Assembly: GCA_003550325.1 (NCBI GenBank)
Contig: QKWP01000050.1
Coordinates: 463,163-527,162 of the forward strand
Length of the DNA: 64,000 bases
Direction: 5' to 3'
Source of the DNA: Gigaspora rosea
Taxonomy: Eukaryota > Glomeromycota > Glomeromycetes > Diversisporales > Gigasporaceae
Shown here in pieces: positions 11,549 through 22,700 of this stretch (position 1 is the first letter of the stretch; each line of letters begins with the position of its first letter). The translations under genes were made by a program, and so were the position numbers. The notes beneath the pieces were generated by a model. The model had not been told where the DNA came from, ran no database searches, and worked only from the letters and a program-made list of their open reading frames with translations.

Positions 11549-11708
11549 CAGGGTGAAACTCGCACAGCTAGCTAGTAAAATCTGCTATGCAGATCACATG
11601 AGGGTGAAATCTGCGTTAATCTATAAAACACACTATGCTAACGTGGATTTCACCCAAACCCTATGATCAAAGCGGGTTTTACTAGCTAGCTGCGCGGGTT
11701 TCATCCTG
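11549..11708. mobile_element. CAGGGTGAAA-family MITE, copy 1 (in Helitron)
   Basis: Nearly identical to 30178-30332: inverted ends CAGGGTGAAACTCGCACAGC against GCTGCGCGGGTTTCATCCTG, the inner GCTAGCTAGTAAAA, ATCACATGAGGGTGAAATC and GCTAACGTGGATTTCACCC. It interrupts the Helitron frame between codons that read LKANNH before and YYAD after. The duplicated target is probably TCATNATN, but its limits are unclear. Confidence 0.8.
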
Positions 11709-11820
11709 ATATATCATTATTATGCTGACATTGTAATTGATAATGAGGTTCTTGAATCATTATCTCAAGAAGGTTATATTGATAATCAGCTTTCACGAAT
11801 TCAAACAAGTCAAGCTATAA

Positions 11821-13434
11821 ATGAAGCAAATAATAAAAGTGAAAATGATAGATAACGATAACATTACACGTTCTTTCGTACCATTTCTCCCACCGACTAG
11901 TCATGAAAAAGTTGCTATTAACAACGCACTTGATCATATAGAGTCAGGAAATTCTCCTGTAACATGGCCGCATATTGATAGCAATCCCATCAATGAATTT
12001 CAAACACCTGGATATATTGCTCGTGCTTTTCCAACTTTATATCCAACTGGACGGGCTGATCTTCATGTAGAACGTGCTAAAGAGATCAAGCCAGCTGAAT
12101 ATTTTATGCACTTACTCCAATATAATGATGGTAGGTTTGCACATCACACTCGTTGGCGCTCTTTTGCATTAAATACCCAGATGAGATGGAAAGCATTACA
12201 AGAAGAAAGGGTTTATATTAGGCAGAAATTAAACGATACTTAGCTTACTGTTAGTGATATCAGAAACATGATTAATAAAGGTGACACGCATATAGCAGAT
12301 CAAATCATGCGATTTGGAGAAGGTTTGCATGGAACTCGACAGTACTGGATGGCATGCCGTTGTGAATTATCTGATATGATAAAGCAAATAGGTTCAAAAG
12401 GATTAATATTTTTTACATTTAGTGCTGCCGATTTGTACTGGCCTGAATTGCACGATCTTATACAATCTAGAGAAGATTTTGTAGAAGAATCTGCAAATCA
12501 TCGTCGTCAAAATATTATTGATAATCCTCATATTGCCATCTGGTTTTTCAACAAGCGTTTTGAAATTTTCTTTAATAATGTATTAAAAAAGAGATGGGAT
12601 TTAGAGGACTAGTGGTATAGGTTCAAGTAGCAACATCGTGGTAGCGTTCATGTACATGGTATAGGAAAGAAACAAATTGCACCTATAATTGAGTGGGAAA
12701 AAATGAAAGAAGATGAACATATGATGAATGAAGTAACACAATACCTTAACTCATTAGTAACTACCATCAATCCAGGATTTAATGCACCAATACCTGATCG
12801 TCATCCTTGCCAAAAGCGTCATGATGAGATACATGATGATTTGCAAGATTATGTTGATTTGATCAATAAGTTACAAAGGCACACCCAATGTAGCCCTAGA
12901 TCTTGTCTTCGTGTTAATAAAGCGGTCAACAATTCTGTCAATTCAGTTATCCTAAAGAGAATAGTGAACATACATTCCTGTGAGAAGATAGTCGTGGAGA
13001 ACCAGAACTTGTAACAGCAAGAAATAATCCATATATTAATCCACATAGTCGACTTTAATTATAGGGCTGGAGAGCAAATGTAGATATTAAACCAATTTTA
13101 AGTCTCCATGCAGCTCTGCAATATATTGCTAAATATGCAAGCAAGGCTGAACCACGTTCTGCTGCTTTCTCTGAAATATTAAATCAGATTATATCTGATA
13201 GTAGATCTGATGAGTCAGTTATTCCTATGCCTTAAAGATTGTTGATGAATAGTGTGGCAGAACGTGATATTTCAGCACAGGAAACTTGTTATCTTCTTCA
13301 TGGTATTCCCCTTTATCACTCAAGCTGAACATTTATCTCGCTAAATTTAAACAAAGAAACACCACAATGGATTCGCGGTACTGGTAGTGGAGAAGAGGGC
13401 GAATCTGTTAGAAATACAGGAATAACGTCATCAT
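11821..13434 (+). pseudogene. Helitron Rep (HUH endonuclease) domain (broken)
   Basis: Frames read FVPFLPPTSHEKVAI, the FQTPGYIARAFPTLYPTG motif, RWKALQEERVYIRQKLNDT, the Helitron-like helicase/Rep core FFTFSAADLYWPELHDLI and NPHIAIWFFNKRFEIFFNNVL, and then HRGSVHVHGIG at about 12634-12660. HVH is the metal-binding HUH motif. Downstream, near 13100, LHAALQYIAKYASKAE carries the catalytic Tyr pair (Y-x-x-K-Y) used for nicking and joining. Stops at 12241, 12610, 12628, 13012, 13235 and 13326 and frameshifts break it. Residue order and spacing agree with Helitron Rep, so assignment is firm and inactivity is clear. Confidence 0.85.
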
Positions 13435-14502
13435 CAGTGTTTAAAATTGGATTTTAAAATTTTATACGGAATACATTTAATATTTTAATAAAAACTGTGG
13501 AATTAATGTATCAACTTGCAAATTACATTTTTATTAAATCATCTATCTGTGGAAAATTTGTTTAATATGCGGAAATAAATTTTTTTTAATAATAAAATTT
13601 ATTTATACAATTTTACCACTACCAATTTTGATTACAATCCTGTTATCTGGAATACAAATATAGTAAAGATCAAAATCCAGAATTACGTGTGTATTGTATG
13701 TATTACCACAATTCGAAATTATGACATTAGAAGATTCGAATTTCCTGATTAGTTTACTCCCTATTTGTAAAATGCTTGTCGAAATCCGTGTAAACTTGAT
13801 GATTTGACATATAATCACCCTCTTTAGTAAAATCTTAACGTGTTAGCACGTGTTAAGAGGCACAAATTATAAACATTCTTAATAGTACACAACGTGCTAG
13901 GCTTAGTTGTACAATCATGCAATGTGTTAAACAACACGTTAACGAGCCAAACAGCGTATATTAAATTAAAATGTATATAAACGAATGAATTTGACTTTGA
14001 TAAAGAGATACAACATTAGAAAAGTTCATTCCAATTTTACTTAAGAAAATAAAGGAAGTAAGCTAGTGTAGTGCTGAAGATTCCTTTATTCGAGTAAATC
14101 ATGAACTTATCATCTATAACTATTAGAGTTAAACTGGTTAAACGTATACGCTCTCCCACATTAATAGTTACGTATATATATACGTATATACATAACTTAC
14201 AATGCCCAGGGTATATTAAATACGATAAGACAATAATGAATAGTTTATTTAAGTAAACATTGTAATTAGCATACGTTTCCTATTTGACTTTAGCATAATA
14301 GACACAATAATTTTTTTAATAAATGCCCGCAGATTTATCTAATATTAAACTTGCGGGATGAAAAAAAATATCTTTAATATGCGGAAATTCTGCAGAACTT
14401 TTTTTTTCATATTTGCGGAATCCACAATTATTCTTAAAAAAAAATTGCAGATTATTTTTTGGTCTGCGCTCTGCAGATTCTGCAGGTCAATTTTAAATAC
14501 TA
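13435..14502. mobile_element. 1068-bp hAT-like element inserted in Helitron Rep
   Basis: The left end CAGTGTTTAAAATTGG mirrors the right end CAATTTTAAATACTA. Flanks GTCATCAT (13427-13434) and GTCACCAT (14503-14510) form an 8-bp target-site duplication with one mismatch. Removing the element and one flank joins ITSSS to PLMAYWERPLEFEDF in a single frame, as expected of the original polyprotein. Internal modules TATGCGGAAATTCTGCAG and TTTGCGGAATCCACA recur near both ends. No transposase frame is visible. A short ORF on the minus strand (13603-13818) is not recognised. Confidence 0.8.
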
Positions 14503-16572
14503 GTCACCATCACCTTTGATGGCATACTGGGAGAGGCCACTAGAGTTTGAAGACTTCTTGTTATTTCATATCTATTTAACACATAAATATGTGGATGGTC
14601 GTTGGAAAAAATGTACAAAAGAAAACATTATACATATATGGCCGCGTTCATCAACCTTATACCATGGTCCTTAATGGGAAGAATTTTGTCGAGTCAAAGT
14701 TATTCTTCATGTTAAGCATCGAGACCTTCAGCAATTAACTGAAGATGGTGCTATACAGTGGTCAACCTTATATAGCTGTCATATTGAAGATATAAATGCT
14801 GACACGATGGATCTTCTAGGTCCTCCTATAGATAAAGAAGAGGATGTGAATGATGATGATGAAAATGACGACGATGATTTGGGTGAGGAAGTTGAAGATG
14901 AAGAGGAGGAATTTCAACTCGATTGGATGTGTTTAGCAGAAATGGGTCCAAACGCAATAATTAATCAGGTATCGGAATTAGGGTCTCATGATATAGATCT
15001 AAACTTTGATTGGGTTAATGATGCAAAACAAAATTATTTAAGTACTGATATTGTAGATGCTAACCCGTTTTTGCATCGGGCATCTAATAGTTCTCGAATA
15101 GAAGGAAATTTGAATATAGTCGCAGATATTGTAGATCATAATACCTTAAATGAAAACCAAAAAAAGGGTTTCAACCGAATAAAAACACACTATCAAAGCG
15201 TACTTTCTTGCTGTCATGTCGAACTATTAAGGATTATTATTATGGGAACAGCAGGAACAGAAAATCATACCTCATTAAAGCAATTAGAGGACAACTTTGT
15301 AAGATGTGTGAAAATAGGGCTGAACTGCCTATACTTGTGCTTGCACTGACAGGAGTTGCTGCATACAACATTAATAGAGCAACTATTCATTCGATACTTT
15401 GTATTCTAATACAAAGTGATGACTATTTAGATTTGAATGGTGAACAGTTAAAATGACTACAAACAAAGCTACAAAATATAATATATTTAGTTTTTGATGA
15501 GAAAAGCATGATAGGATGTCGAATGTTAAATATGATTGATATGAGATTGAGACAAGCTTTTCCAGAGCATAAAGATATTCCATTTGGTGGTCGATCTATT
15601 ATTCTTTTTGGCGATTTTGGACAGCTCCCACTTGTACTTGACCTTCCTATGTATGCTAACAACATTTCATGAGACCTACTATCTAACGAAGGTATTGTAG
15701 CGTATAGTAAGTTTTGCGAAGCATATAAGCTCGATGTTATTCAGCGCCAATCTGGAGACTCTAGGAAGCAGCAAGATTTTAGAGATATTCTCCTATGATT
15801 GCGCAATGGAGAATCTACTTTTGAAGATTGGAGAACACTTACCACATGCATCGAAGAAAGACATAATAGAAGTGCGTGATCTATTTTCAAATGCTATGTT
15901 TATTTTACCAAAATGGGCAGATGTTGATGCAATTAATTTAGAAAAACTTAGATCTCTAAATTGCTCTGTTGCTAAAATTCATGCTATACATACTGGTGGT
16001 CATGAGGCTAAAATAGCAGATTCTGATGTTGCGAAAGGTCTTGAAGTGCAACTTTTATTAGCCAAAGGAGCTCCTGTCATGTTAACAGAAATCCGTGGAT
16101 AGAAGCGGGATTAGTTAATGTGTCTATAGGAACTGTCCATAATATTCTGTATGAAAGTAATGGGCCACCTTCTCTTCCCGTTGCTGTCTTTATTGCTTTT
16201 GACAATTACAAAGGGCCTACCATTACGACCTTAGATAGTGTAAAAGTTATTCCAATAACACCTATTCAATGCACTTTGGAAAGTAAACCTGGGGTATTGT
16301 GTTCACGAACACAGATTCCTGTTTCTCTTGCCTGGGCTATGACTGTGCATAAGAGTCAAGGACTTACTTTTCCGAAAGCTATAATAGATATTGGAAAAAG
16401 AGAGTTTGCTGCTGGTCTTTCATTTGTTGCGGTGTCTCGGGTTCGTGCTCTTACCGATCTTCTCTTTAAACCTTTTAGCTTTGAGAGACTTCAGAAAATT
16501 AAAAATAGCAAAAGGTTGCAAGAAAGAAAAGCTGAAGAGGAACGGCTGATATCTATAATACCTAAAGAATAA
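14503..16572 (+). pseudogene. Helitron Pif1-type helicase domain (broken)
   Basis: After the join, FEDFLLFHIYLTHKYVDGRWKK leads to DLLGPPIDKEED and an acidic Asp/Glu tract (14807-14920), then the SF1B/Pif1 motifs in order. Motif I is split by a frameshift near 15259 (MGTAGT then KSYLIKAI). ALTGVAAYNI is motif Ia, LVFDEKSMIG is motif II with DE, RSIILFGDFGQLP is motif III, and KGAPVMLT follows. SLAWAMTVHKSQGLT is the 1D/V motif, and SFVAVSRVRA is motif VI with the arginine finger. At least four frameshifts and several stops are present. The last block (16120-16572) is intact and ends in a Lys/Glu-rich tail. The role in an intact element is to unwind DNA during rolling-circle transposition. Confidence 0.9.
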
Positions 16573-17323
16573 AATATATAATAAATTAACCTAGTATTTA
16601 ATAAAAATCATTGTAGATAAAAAAAAAAGAAAAACCTCATTTTCTTTGTAATTTAATAAACTCATGAACAATAAGATCATCTTACTGTCTTTTGCACAAA
16701 AATTAATTAAAATTTTATTATGTACGATACATATATAAATGTATTAAGTAACATGCGAGAAATTAATTCTGCATATGATTACCCTTAATACTAGCGCTAC
16801 TAACAATGTACATGTTACTAAAGTTAAACCAAAAGTGGTTGAGTAAATTTAAAGACAAGATTTTAACAAACATGATCACTGTTTTCGAAATGGTGGAAAT
16901 AATAAAAATTTGTTTGAAAAAAAAGTTGTGTATATATCTAATTTGTATGCATAATTGATAACAATTATGTACTGTACATACGTATTTATGCATGTACACA
17001 GATTAGATAACCAATACGATCATTGTTATAAACTAATCGAGTATTCATTTCGAAAGTAGTAATAAATATTGTAAACTACTTCCCATAATGTATTATGTTA
17101 GATTCATGCAGGTCAATTGTGTTCTTCTAGGCATGATGTAACCAAAATAAGTTCAATGCTGCCAAATCATCGAATTGCATCCTATTTGCATTGTTGTATT
17201 AAATACAGTTATAAATTCTACTCTTAAAATTTTTTACCAAATGGCAAAATTAAGTTTCGTACTTCTAATGACGACTTTTATAATGCATCTACACTTTGTT
17301 GCTAAAAATAAATAAGTTGAAGT
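16573..17323. other. Region downstream of the Helitron
   Basis: No gene is seen. It starts with A+T-rich sequence and an AATAAA-like stretch at about 16594-16602. A Helitron 3' end (CTRR after a short G+C hairpin) was looked for and not convincingly found. Confidence 0.4.
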
Positions 17324-17464
17324 ATGAGTTCTTCTGAGGCGATAAAAAAAGAAAAAAAAGAAACAATTGCTATTTCTCATACTAATCTGCTAGACAAGTC
17401 GTTGAGTCAAAAGTACAGTAACAGGGTAAGCTTGTTGATTAGATACGATCTTCTTGTGTTTTAA
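17324..17464 (+). CDS. Doubtful small exon-like frame (46 aa)
   Basis: ATG at 17324 opens MSSSEAIKKEKKETIAISHT, continuing to QKYSNR, where a good donor (AGG|GTAAGC, GT at 17426) follows. Read through, the frame ends with TAA at 17462-17464. A first exon is possible, but no matching downstream exon was found and the protein is not recognised. Confidence 0.2.
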   Translation: MSSSEAIKKEKKETIAISHTNLLDKSLSQKYSNRVSLLIRYDLLVF

Positions 17465-17539
17465 TCAAAAGATGAAACGATTATCTCATGATTAGTTGGT
17501 TATACGCCACGTATTCTTGCATGCGTAACTTGTGATTAT

Positions 17540-17870
17540 GTTGCACAAATACATTTATATACATATATATACTTTATATGATTTATATAATATAATAGTA
17601 GTAACTAATATTAACAGATATATAATTTAAAATACTTTAATTTTCTAACTCTAAAATAAACACTAATACTATTTATATCAGTAAACTAATCCTAACCAAT
17701 TCCTAATGCTAATTCTATTTCTAACTAAAGTACTATTACTAATCGAATTTCTAACTCTATTTAAAACACCAATTCTCTAATACATATTATCTCTAATCTT
17801 AATCCTAAAAACAATTATTCTAATCTTATCTCTAGCATTAACTTTAGTACTTATATTTCGAAGGATTGCA
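17540..17870. repeat. Degenerate CTAAT/CCTAAC low-complexity tract
   Basis: Starts as TATA-rich DNA, then becomes a loose succession of TTCTAACTCTA, CTAATCCTAACC, CTAATTCTATTTC and similar. It looks like eroded interstitial telomere-type or minisatellite DNA rather than a gene. Confidence 0.55.
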
Positions 17871-17980
17871 TATGTTGATATTGTGTTGCTATGACAGTAC
17901 TCATGAATGTTTGTGAAATCATCCACATTAATCATGAGTAACTTCCCATTCTGACATTAAAAAAAAAATTTACATTAGAA

Positions 17981-18078
17981 AGAAAACTTGTAATTAGAAC
18001 AGTTAGCCGTCTATGGAAAATCTATCATGACAATAAATTTTCTATAGATGACTAACTGTTCTAATTACAGTTTTTCCT
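17981..18078. repeat. Hairpin, ~40-bp arms
   Basis: GAAAACTTGTAATTAGAACA and GTTAGCCGTCTATGGAAAAT are answered by ATTTTCTATAGATGACTAAC and TGTTCTAATTACAGTTTTTC around a 15-base loop. The form suggests a miniature palindromic element; no target-site duplication was established. Confidence 0.65.
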
Positions 18079-18438
18079 CTGTCGGTACTCATTTAATTAT
18101 TTTATACTTACATTGTTTGACAAAAAACTTCCTACTATCATTATTTGTGTTTTCGCATGTTGGTTTTTTTGACTTGCAATATTTTCACGACGTATTATTA
18201 AACTAGTACAAAATTCGTTTTCTTATTACATAAATTCCAGAATGAAGCAGAGATAAAACCATCTCTAGTTCCACGAAGAAGTAGTTTAAATTCATATAGA
18301 TTATTCGTTATAAAATATGCCTTATCCTTTTTATCAACCTATGAAGTAATTTCTGATGCATATGCTTCATTGATAATTTCGTTCTGTATTTCTAATAGGT
18401 AATTTTGGTGCTACAATTACGCGAGGTGGAAAGAATAT

Positions 18439-20745
18439 AATATCTCCAGATATCTGAAAGTAATGGATAAGAGGTAAACAATTTACTTATTCCATTTGTA
18501 AATCTTCTCGATTAATTAGATTAACACATTTTCTTGAATCTTCCAAATCAAAAACTTTTACAGGATACTTTACCACAATATCCTTGGACCATTTTGTAAT
18601 TCTTGAAGCTTACAATTTTGGAATCTTGATAAATACGAGTTAAAAAAATTCATTATATGCAATAAGCATAAGATCAAAAATAAATGATGCATTATGTATT
18701 TTAAACTTTTTTCAAGTACCTGATGATATGGTTTTACATTGTTTAGTATATTATCTCCAGATATCTGAAAGTAATGGATAAGAGGTAAACAATTTCGTAA
18801 AGTTGTTTTAAAATAAGAAAATTTTCATGAGTCCAATCCTTGGGATTTTCTGGTAGGCCAGAATTTTGAGCAATTTCTCATTTGATAATATGATTCCAAA
18901 TTTTACTTATTCTATTTGTAAATCTTCTTGACTAATAAGTGAGAGTACCATTTTTGTAATTCTTAAAGCTTACGATTTTGGAAATTTTTTGATAAATATG
19001 AGTAAAATTTAAGCGAAGTCAATGATCTTTTGTCTTAATTAAATGAGTTCGAAGGTATTTAGTTAAATCATCAAAAAAAAAATTTATTACATACAATAAG
19101 CATAAGGTCAAAAATAAATGATGCATTATGCATTCTAAATATTTTTTCAAGTACCTTTGTTCGTAAAGTTGTCTTTAAACAAGAAAATATCAATCTTCAG
19201 GATCTTCTGGTAGGCCAGGATTTTGAGCAATTCCCAATTCGATAATAGATAATATTTACTTATTTTATTTGTAAATCTTCTCAATTGATAAGTGAGACTA
19301 AAACACTTTTTGAAGTAAGACGAAATCTCTGAATCGAAAACTTTTGCAAGATACTTTACCACATTTATGTTTGTAATTCTTGAAGCTTACGAATTTGGAA
19401 AATTTTTGATAAATACAAGTAAAATTTAAGCAAAACTAATGGTCTTCTGTCTTAGTTAAATGATTTGAAGGTATTTAGTTAAATCAGTAAAAAAAATGCA
19501 ATAAGCATAAGACCAAAAGTAAATAATGCATTATGCATTCTAAATCTTCTTTTAGTACCTGATGATACGGGGTAAACAATTTCTTAAGTTGTCTTTAAAA
19601 CAAGAAAATATTTATAAGTATAATCTTCAGGATCTTCTGATTGGCCGGGATTTTGAGCAATTCCCCATTCGATAATATGATTCCAAATTTTAGTTATTCT
19701 ATTTGTAAAGCTTCTCGACTAATAAGTGAGATTAACACATTTTCTTGAAGTAAAACGAAATAACTTTACCACAATATCCTTGCACCATTTTTGTAATTCT
19801 TGAAGCTTAAGATTTTAGAAATTTTTTTAAATACAGTATAATTTAGGTGAAACTATGGTATTCTGTTTTAATTAAATGAGTTTGAAGGTATTTAGTTAAA
19901 TTATCAAAAAAAAAATCATTATATGCAATAAGCATAAGATCAAAAATAAATTATGCATTCTAAATATTTTTTTAAGTACCTGATGATACAGTTTAGTATA
20001 TTATCTTCAGACATCTGAAAGTAACAGATAAGAAGTAAACAATTTCATAAAGCTGTCTTTAAAGGTATAGTGTAATACAATATAAATATAAATGCTGAAT
20101 TATTTGTTGTACATACAAAAATCAGTGGTTTATATAAACAAAGTTAGAATAATTTTAAAAATTAAAATAAATTAGTCGAAAACAATTTAAAAATTGATTT
20201 TTAATCTTATGTAAATATAAACAAGAATATTTCAATATATTTTTCAATTTTTCAATACTATAAAATTTTGCGAGGAGTTGTTAATTTTTACGAGGAGATC
20301 TAAATAAATTATCAACTCTGATTGGTTAGAATCTATGTAAATCATATGATCATCATATGATTTGTTATGATTTGCATAATTTGCAACGTGATTACTATTA
20401 AAAATGATCTACATTACACTCTACCTTTAAAACAAAAAAATTTTCATGAGTCCAATCTTCGGGATCTTCTAGTAGGCTGGGATTTTGAGCAATTCCAAAT
20501 TTTTATAAGATAATAAAGTGAGATGAAATTTTCTGAATCAAAAACTTTTGCAAAGTACTTTACCACAATATAATTGCACCATTTTTGTAATCTTGAAGCT
20601 TATAATTTTGAGCGAAAACAATAATTTTCTGTCCTAATTAAATGAGTTTCAAGATATTTTGTTAAATCATCAAAAAAATTTTCTTTATATGCAATAAGCA
20701 TAAGATCAAGAATAAATGATGCATTACAGTTTTCAAGTAGAGATA
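18439..20745 (-). repeat. Tandem ~400-440-bp units derived from the BTB relic
   Basis: The anchor AATAAGCATAAGATCAAAAA recurs near 18659, 19098, 19500, 19927 and 20695. The anchor TTCTGGTAGGCCAGGATTTT recurs near 18846, 19206, 19637 and 20468. The anchor ATCTCCAGATATCTGAAAGT recurs near 18443, 18753 and 20005. Spacing is about 400-440 bp apart from the last interval, which is stretched by an inserted element (20064-20425). The units are diverged and none has an open frame along its length. Confidence 0.8.
20064..20425. mobile_element. 362-bp MITE with GGTATAGTGTAAT ends
   Basis: Ends GGTATAGTGTAAT and ATTACACTCTACC are inverted with one mismatch. TTTAAA flanks both sides (20058-20063 and 20426-20431), and neighbouring tandem units show the uninterrupted site GTCTTTAAAACAAG. 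TTTAAA contains TTAA, so a piggyBac-like TTAA target is also possible. The interior is A+T-rich with CATATGATCATCATATG and no coding frame. Confidence 0.75.
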
Positions 20746-20750
20746 CTTCT

Positions 20751-21476
20751 CCATAGATATATCTTTATATTATTTCCTTTCACAGCATGATTTAAAATCA
20801 TGATATTATTAAATAACTTACTTGATAAGAATTCACATAAGACGCCGATTATTTCTGACGTAAACTTAATCGAAAAGCATTGATGCGATTTTATAAAAAA
20901 AAAATTTATATTTTTAATATTACTGTATGTTACACTTTTACATGCAAAAAATAAAAAGAAAAAAAAAACAATCTAGAATATGCCTATAGTACACTACTAA
21001 ATGTCTATAGTAGAATTTCAAATTGTTGGACAAAATCTTCTTTAAATAAAGTGTTTTGTTATTTTTTTTGATATATTATGAAAATATAAAGTTCTGTATC
21101 TTAAACTTGCCGAATGTGCTTGGAATATTTTGATATAGGAGATCTGCCAACATTAACGACCGTATTAAAATTGCTTTGTCATCAAGAAGGTCAAAAAGTA
21201 TTTTACTACTAGTTTTTTGAAAATCAAGCACTAATTACAAAATACAATAAAATTACACGTATAAATTAGTTACCCGGGTAATTAATTCGAATTACCCCAT
21301 GACACAAACGCGTAAAATCTGTGTTGTCATTGCACTAAATGTGCAAATATAGGCACGCGGCGTTACATCTAGAAAATGCAACAACTGCGTTTTTGATATT
21401 TTTATTAAAAATGGATCAAAAACGTAGTTATGGTCATCAAAGGGCGTAAAAGTATGAGTCTGTCGCTAAGCTCCAG
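20751..21476. other. Intergenic stretch
   Basis: No gene is seen. A short G+C-rich patch with TTACCCGGGTAA and CACAAACGCGTAAAATC lies at 21270-21320. The patch at 21380-21440 (GCAACAACTGCGTTTTTGAT against ATCAAAAACGTAGTTATGG) forms a weak inverted repeat. Confidence 0.35.
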
Positions 21477-21689
21477 ACAATAACTCACTAAAGCATGTTA
21501 TTAATGTTGTCCATGTCTCAATCTAATTTCAAAAGATACAAAGTGTGGATAATGAACGGAAGTTGATTTTTTAAATCTCAAAATACAAAGTGTGCGTAAC
21601 AAATGAAGTCAATTTTTTAAAAAAATATATATATATAAATAAATGACAACTGATTATTATTAATTCATAGTAATAGATTAATTACTAAT

Positions 21690-22173
21690 TACCGTATTAC
21701 CGCGAAATAACGATCATGGCATTATTTTGAAAATCGCATCCCCTAAAAATAGCATACATGGTTTCGAAATAATGCCATGCGCATCCCGAAATAGCGCGCA
21801 CCATATATAGAATACTATATAATCGAATGTATAACAAAAGTGTTCAACGAATGCTTCATATTCATCCTTTTAGATTAGACCTTAGAGTGCTGCGTAAGCC
21901 AAAGAACAAAGAAAAATAAGGTCATAAATCTACAAGTGATACTTTATAAATGCGCAGGTTATTAAAAATAAATTATTCGCTTTTTACTATCGCTACATAG
22001 AAGTTCAACAATAGGTTAATTGTTCCTCTATATATATATATATATATTAAGGTTTCGCCGGTGCAGAATAAAAAATCGGGTTACCTCAAAATAGCGCACA
22101 TGCGCGCACTCAAAATAGCGCACAGGTGATCAAAACACCGCGCAGGTGCACGTTATTTCGCGGTAATACGGTA
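21690..22173. mobile_element. TA-flanked MITE with CCGTATTACCGCGAAATAAC ends, copy 2
   Basis: Bounded by TA at 21690-21691 and 22172-22173. The ends are CCGTATTACCGCGAAATAAC and its inverse GTTATTTCGCGGTAATACGG, a 20-bp perfect pair. Sub-terminal AAATAGCGCACA modules repeat on both sides. It belongs with 9508-9889. The interior (21810-22060) is unique, with a (TA)n tract and no recognisable frame. Confidence 0.8.
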
Positions 22174-22700
22174 TGACAAAACTATTACAACATTAACATG
22201 CAATAATTACTGATTTAAATAGTATCATTCTAATCATTAATTTTCACACAGTCTGATTACGGTTTTGGATATAGAATCAAAAATGGCGAAGTGCCAAAAC
22301 CATTTTATTGATATCGATAACTGAGAATCGAAAAACCATCGAAGATCAATTATGTAACCCTCTTATTAGGAATAGTTTCATATATCATAAATCACGCATG
22401 CATTAATTAGCAATATTAAACAGACATAATTTCAAAAAAAGTATCCAATACTATTAGTCAATTACAATATCTAATGTCATTTTTGACAAGATCACAACAT
22501 ATTTACAAATTTATTTCTCACACCATCGTTCAATATATATTACACATGCATATGTTGCTATCCCGTATCGACAGAATCACCATAACTCCTGCCTGAATTG
22601 GAAAAATGAAAACCATTACCACACTAAAAAAGGATTCTTCAAAAATCAGCATAGCGAACATCAAAAAAGTTGAACGGAAACAATCCCTCACACATTTCAT

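Larger units (their letters stand above)
10583..11820 (+). pseudogene. Helitron RepHel N-terminal region (broken)
   Basis: From 10583 a frame reads a basic stretch (LRQRRNKDKKSPEKRKK), a TGA at about 10718, then two repeated low-complexity segments, and at 11093 a further stop. Beyond it comes KINKFRYVLYPTCNESFPSI with MCRRCSTEKT, a Cys-rich patch (C...CRRC), and then EIPNELQGLTEVEEMLIAQVL. This order (Cys patch followed by ELxGLTEVEEMLIA) is what the N-terminal domain of Helitron polyproteins of these fungi looks like. After a frameshift near 11310 the frame reads QQGYRGNIINFSQDIQEFT and resumes past the 11549-11708 element with YADIVIDNEVLESL. No intact product can be made. Confidence 0.75.
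10583..16572 (+). mobile_element. Decayed autonomous Helitron
   Basis: Three coding blocks in the order typical of fungal Helitrons lie on the plus strand: an N-terminal cysteine-bearing region, a Helitron-like Rep (HUH endonuclease) domain and a Pif1-type superfamily 1 helicase ending with TAA at 16570-16572. Together they once formed a single RepHel polyprotein for rolling-circle transposition. Many stops and frameshifts are present. Two non-autonomous elements (11549-11708 and 13435-14502) split the frame. Terminal TC and CTRR/hairpin signals could not be located with confidence, so outer limits are those of recognisable coding sequence. Confidence 0.85.
18235..20750 (-). pseudogene. BTB/BACK-TLDc gene relic with repeated BACK part
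   Basis: Read on the minus strand, 18440-18235 gives FPPRVIVAPKLPIRN, then IINEAYASEITS, a TAG where Trp is expected, VDKKDKAYFITNN, and LYEFKLLLRGTRDGFISASF. This is the start of a TLDc domain as found in BTB-TLDc proteins of Glomeromycotina. Upstream on the same strand (higher coordinates) several copies encode the region before TLDc: KYLAKVFDSE, a YQLRR/ISREDL-like stretch, ELGIAQNPGLPEDPEDW and NCLPLIRYFQISGD. This is the BACK-like segment. All copies have stops and frame breaks. BTB proteins of this type are adaptor-like; no BTB domain is visible here, so the relic is partial. Confidence 0.7.

Noticed and set aside
14807-15349. Separate acidic protein gene (DDDENDDDDLGEEVEDEEEEF)
   Set aside because: The acidic tract is the normal linker before the helicase domain in this Helitron type and is continuous with motif I downstream.
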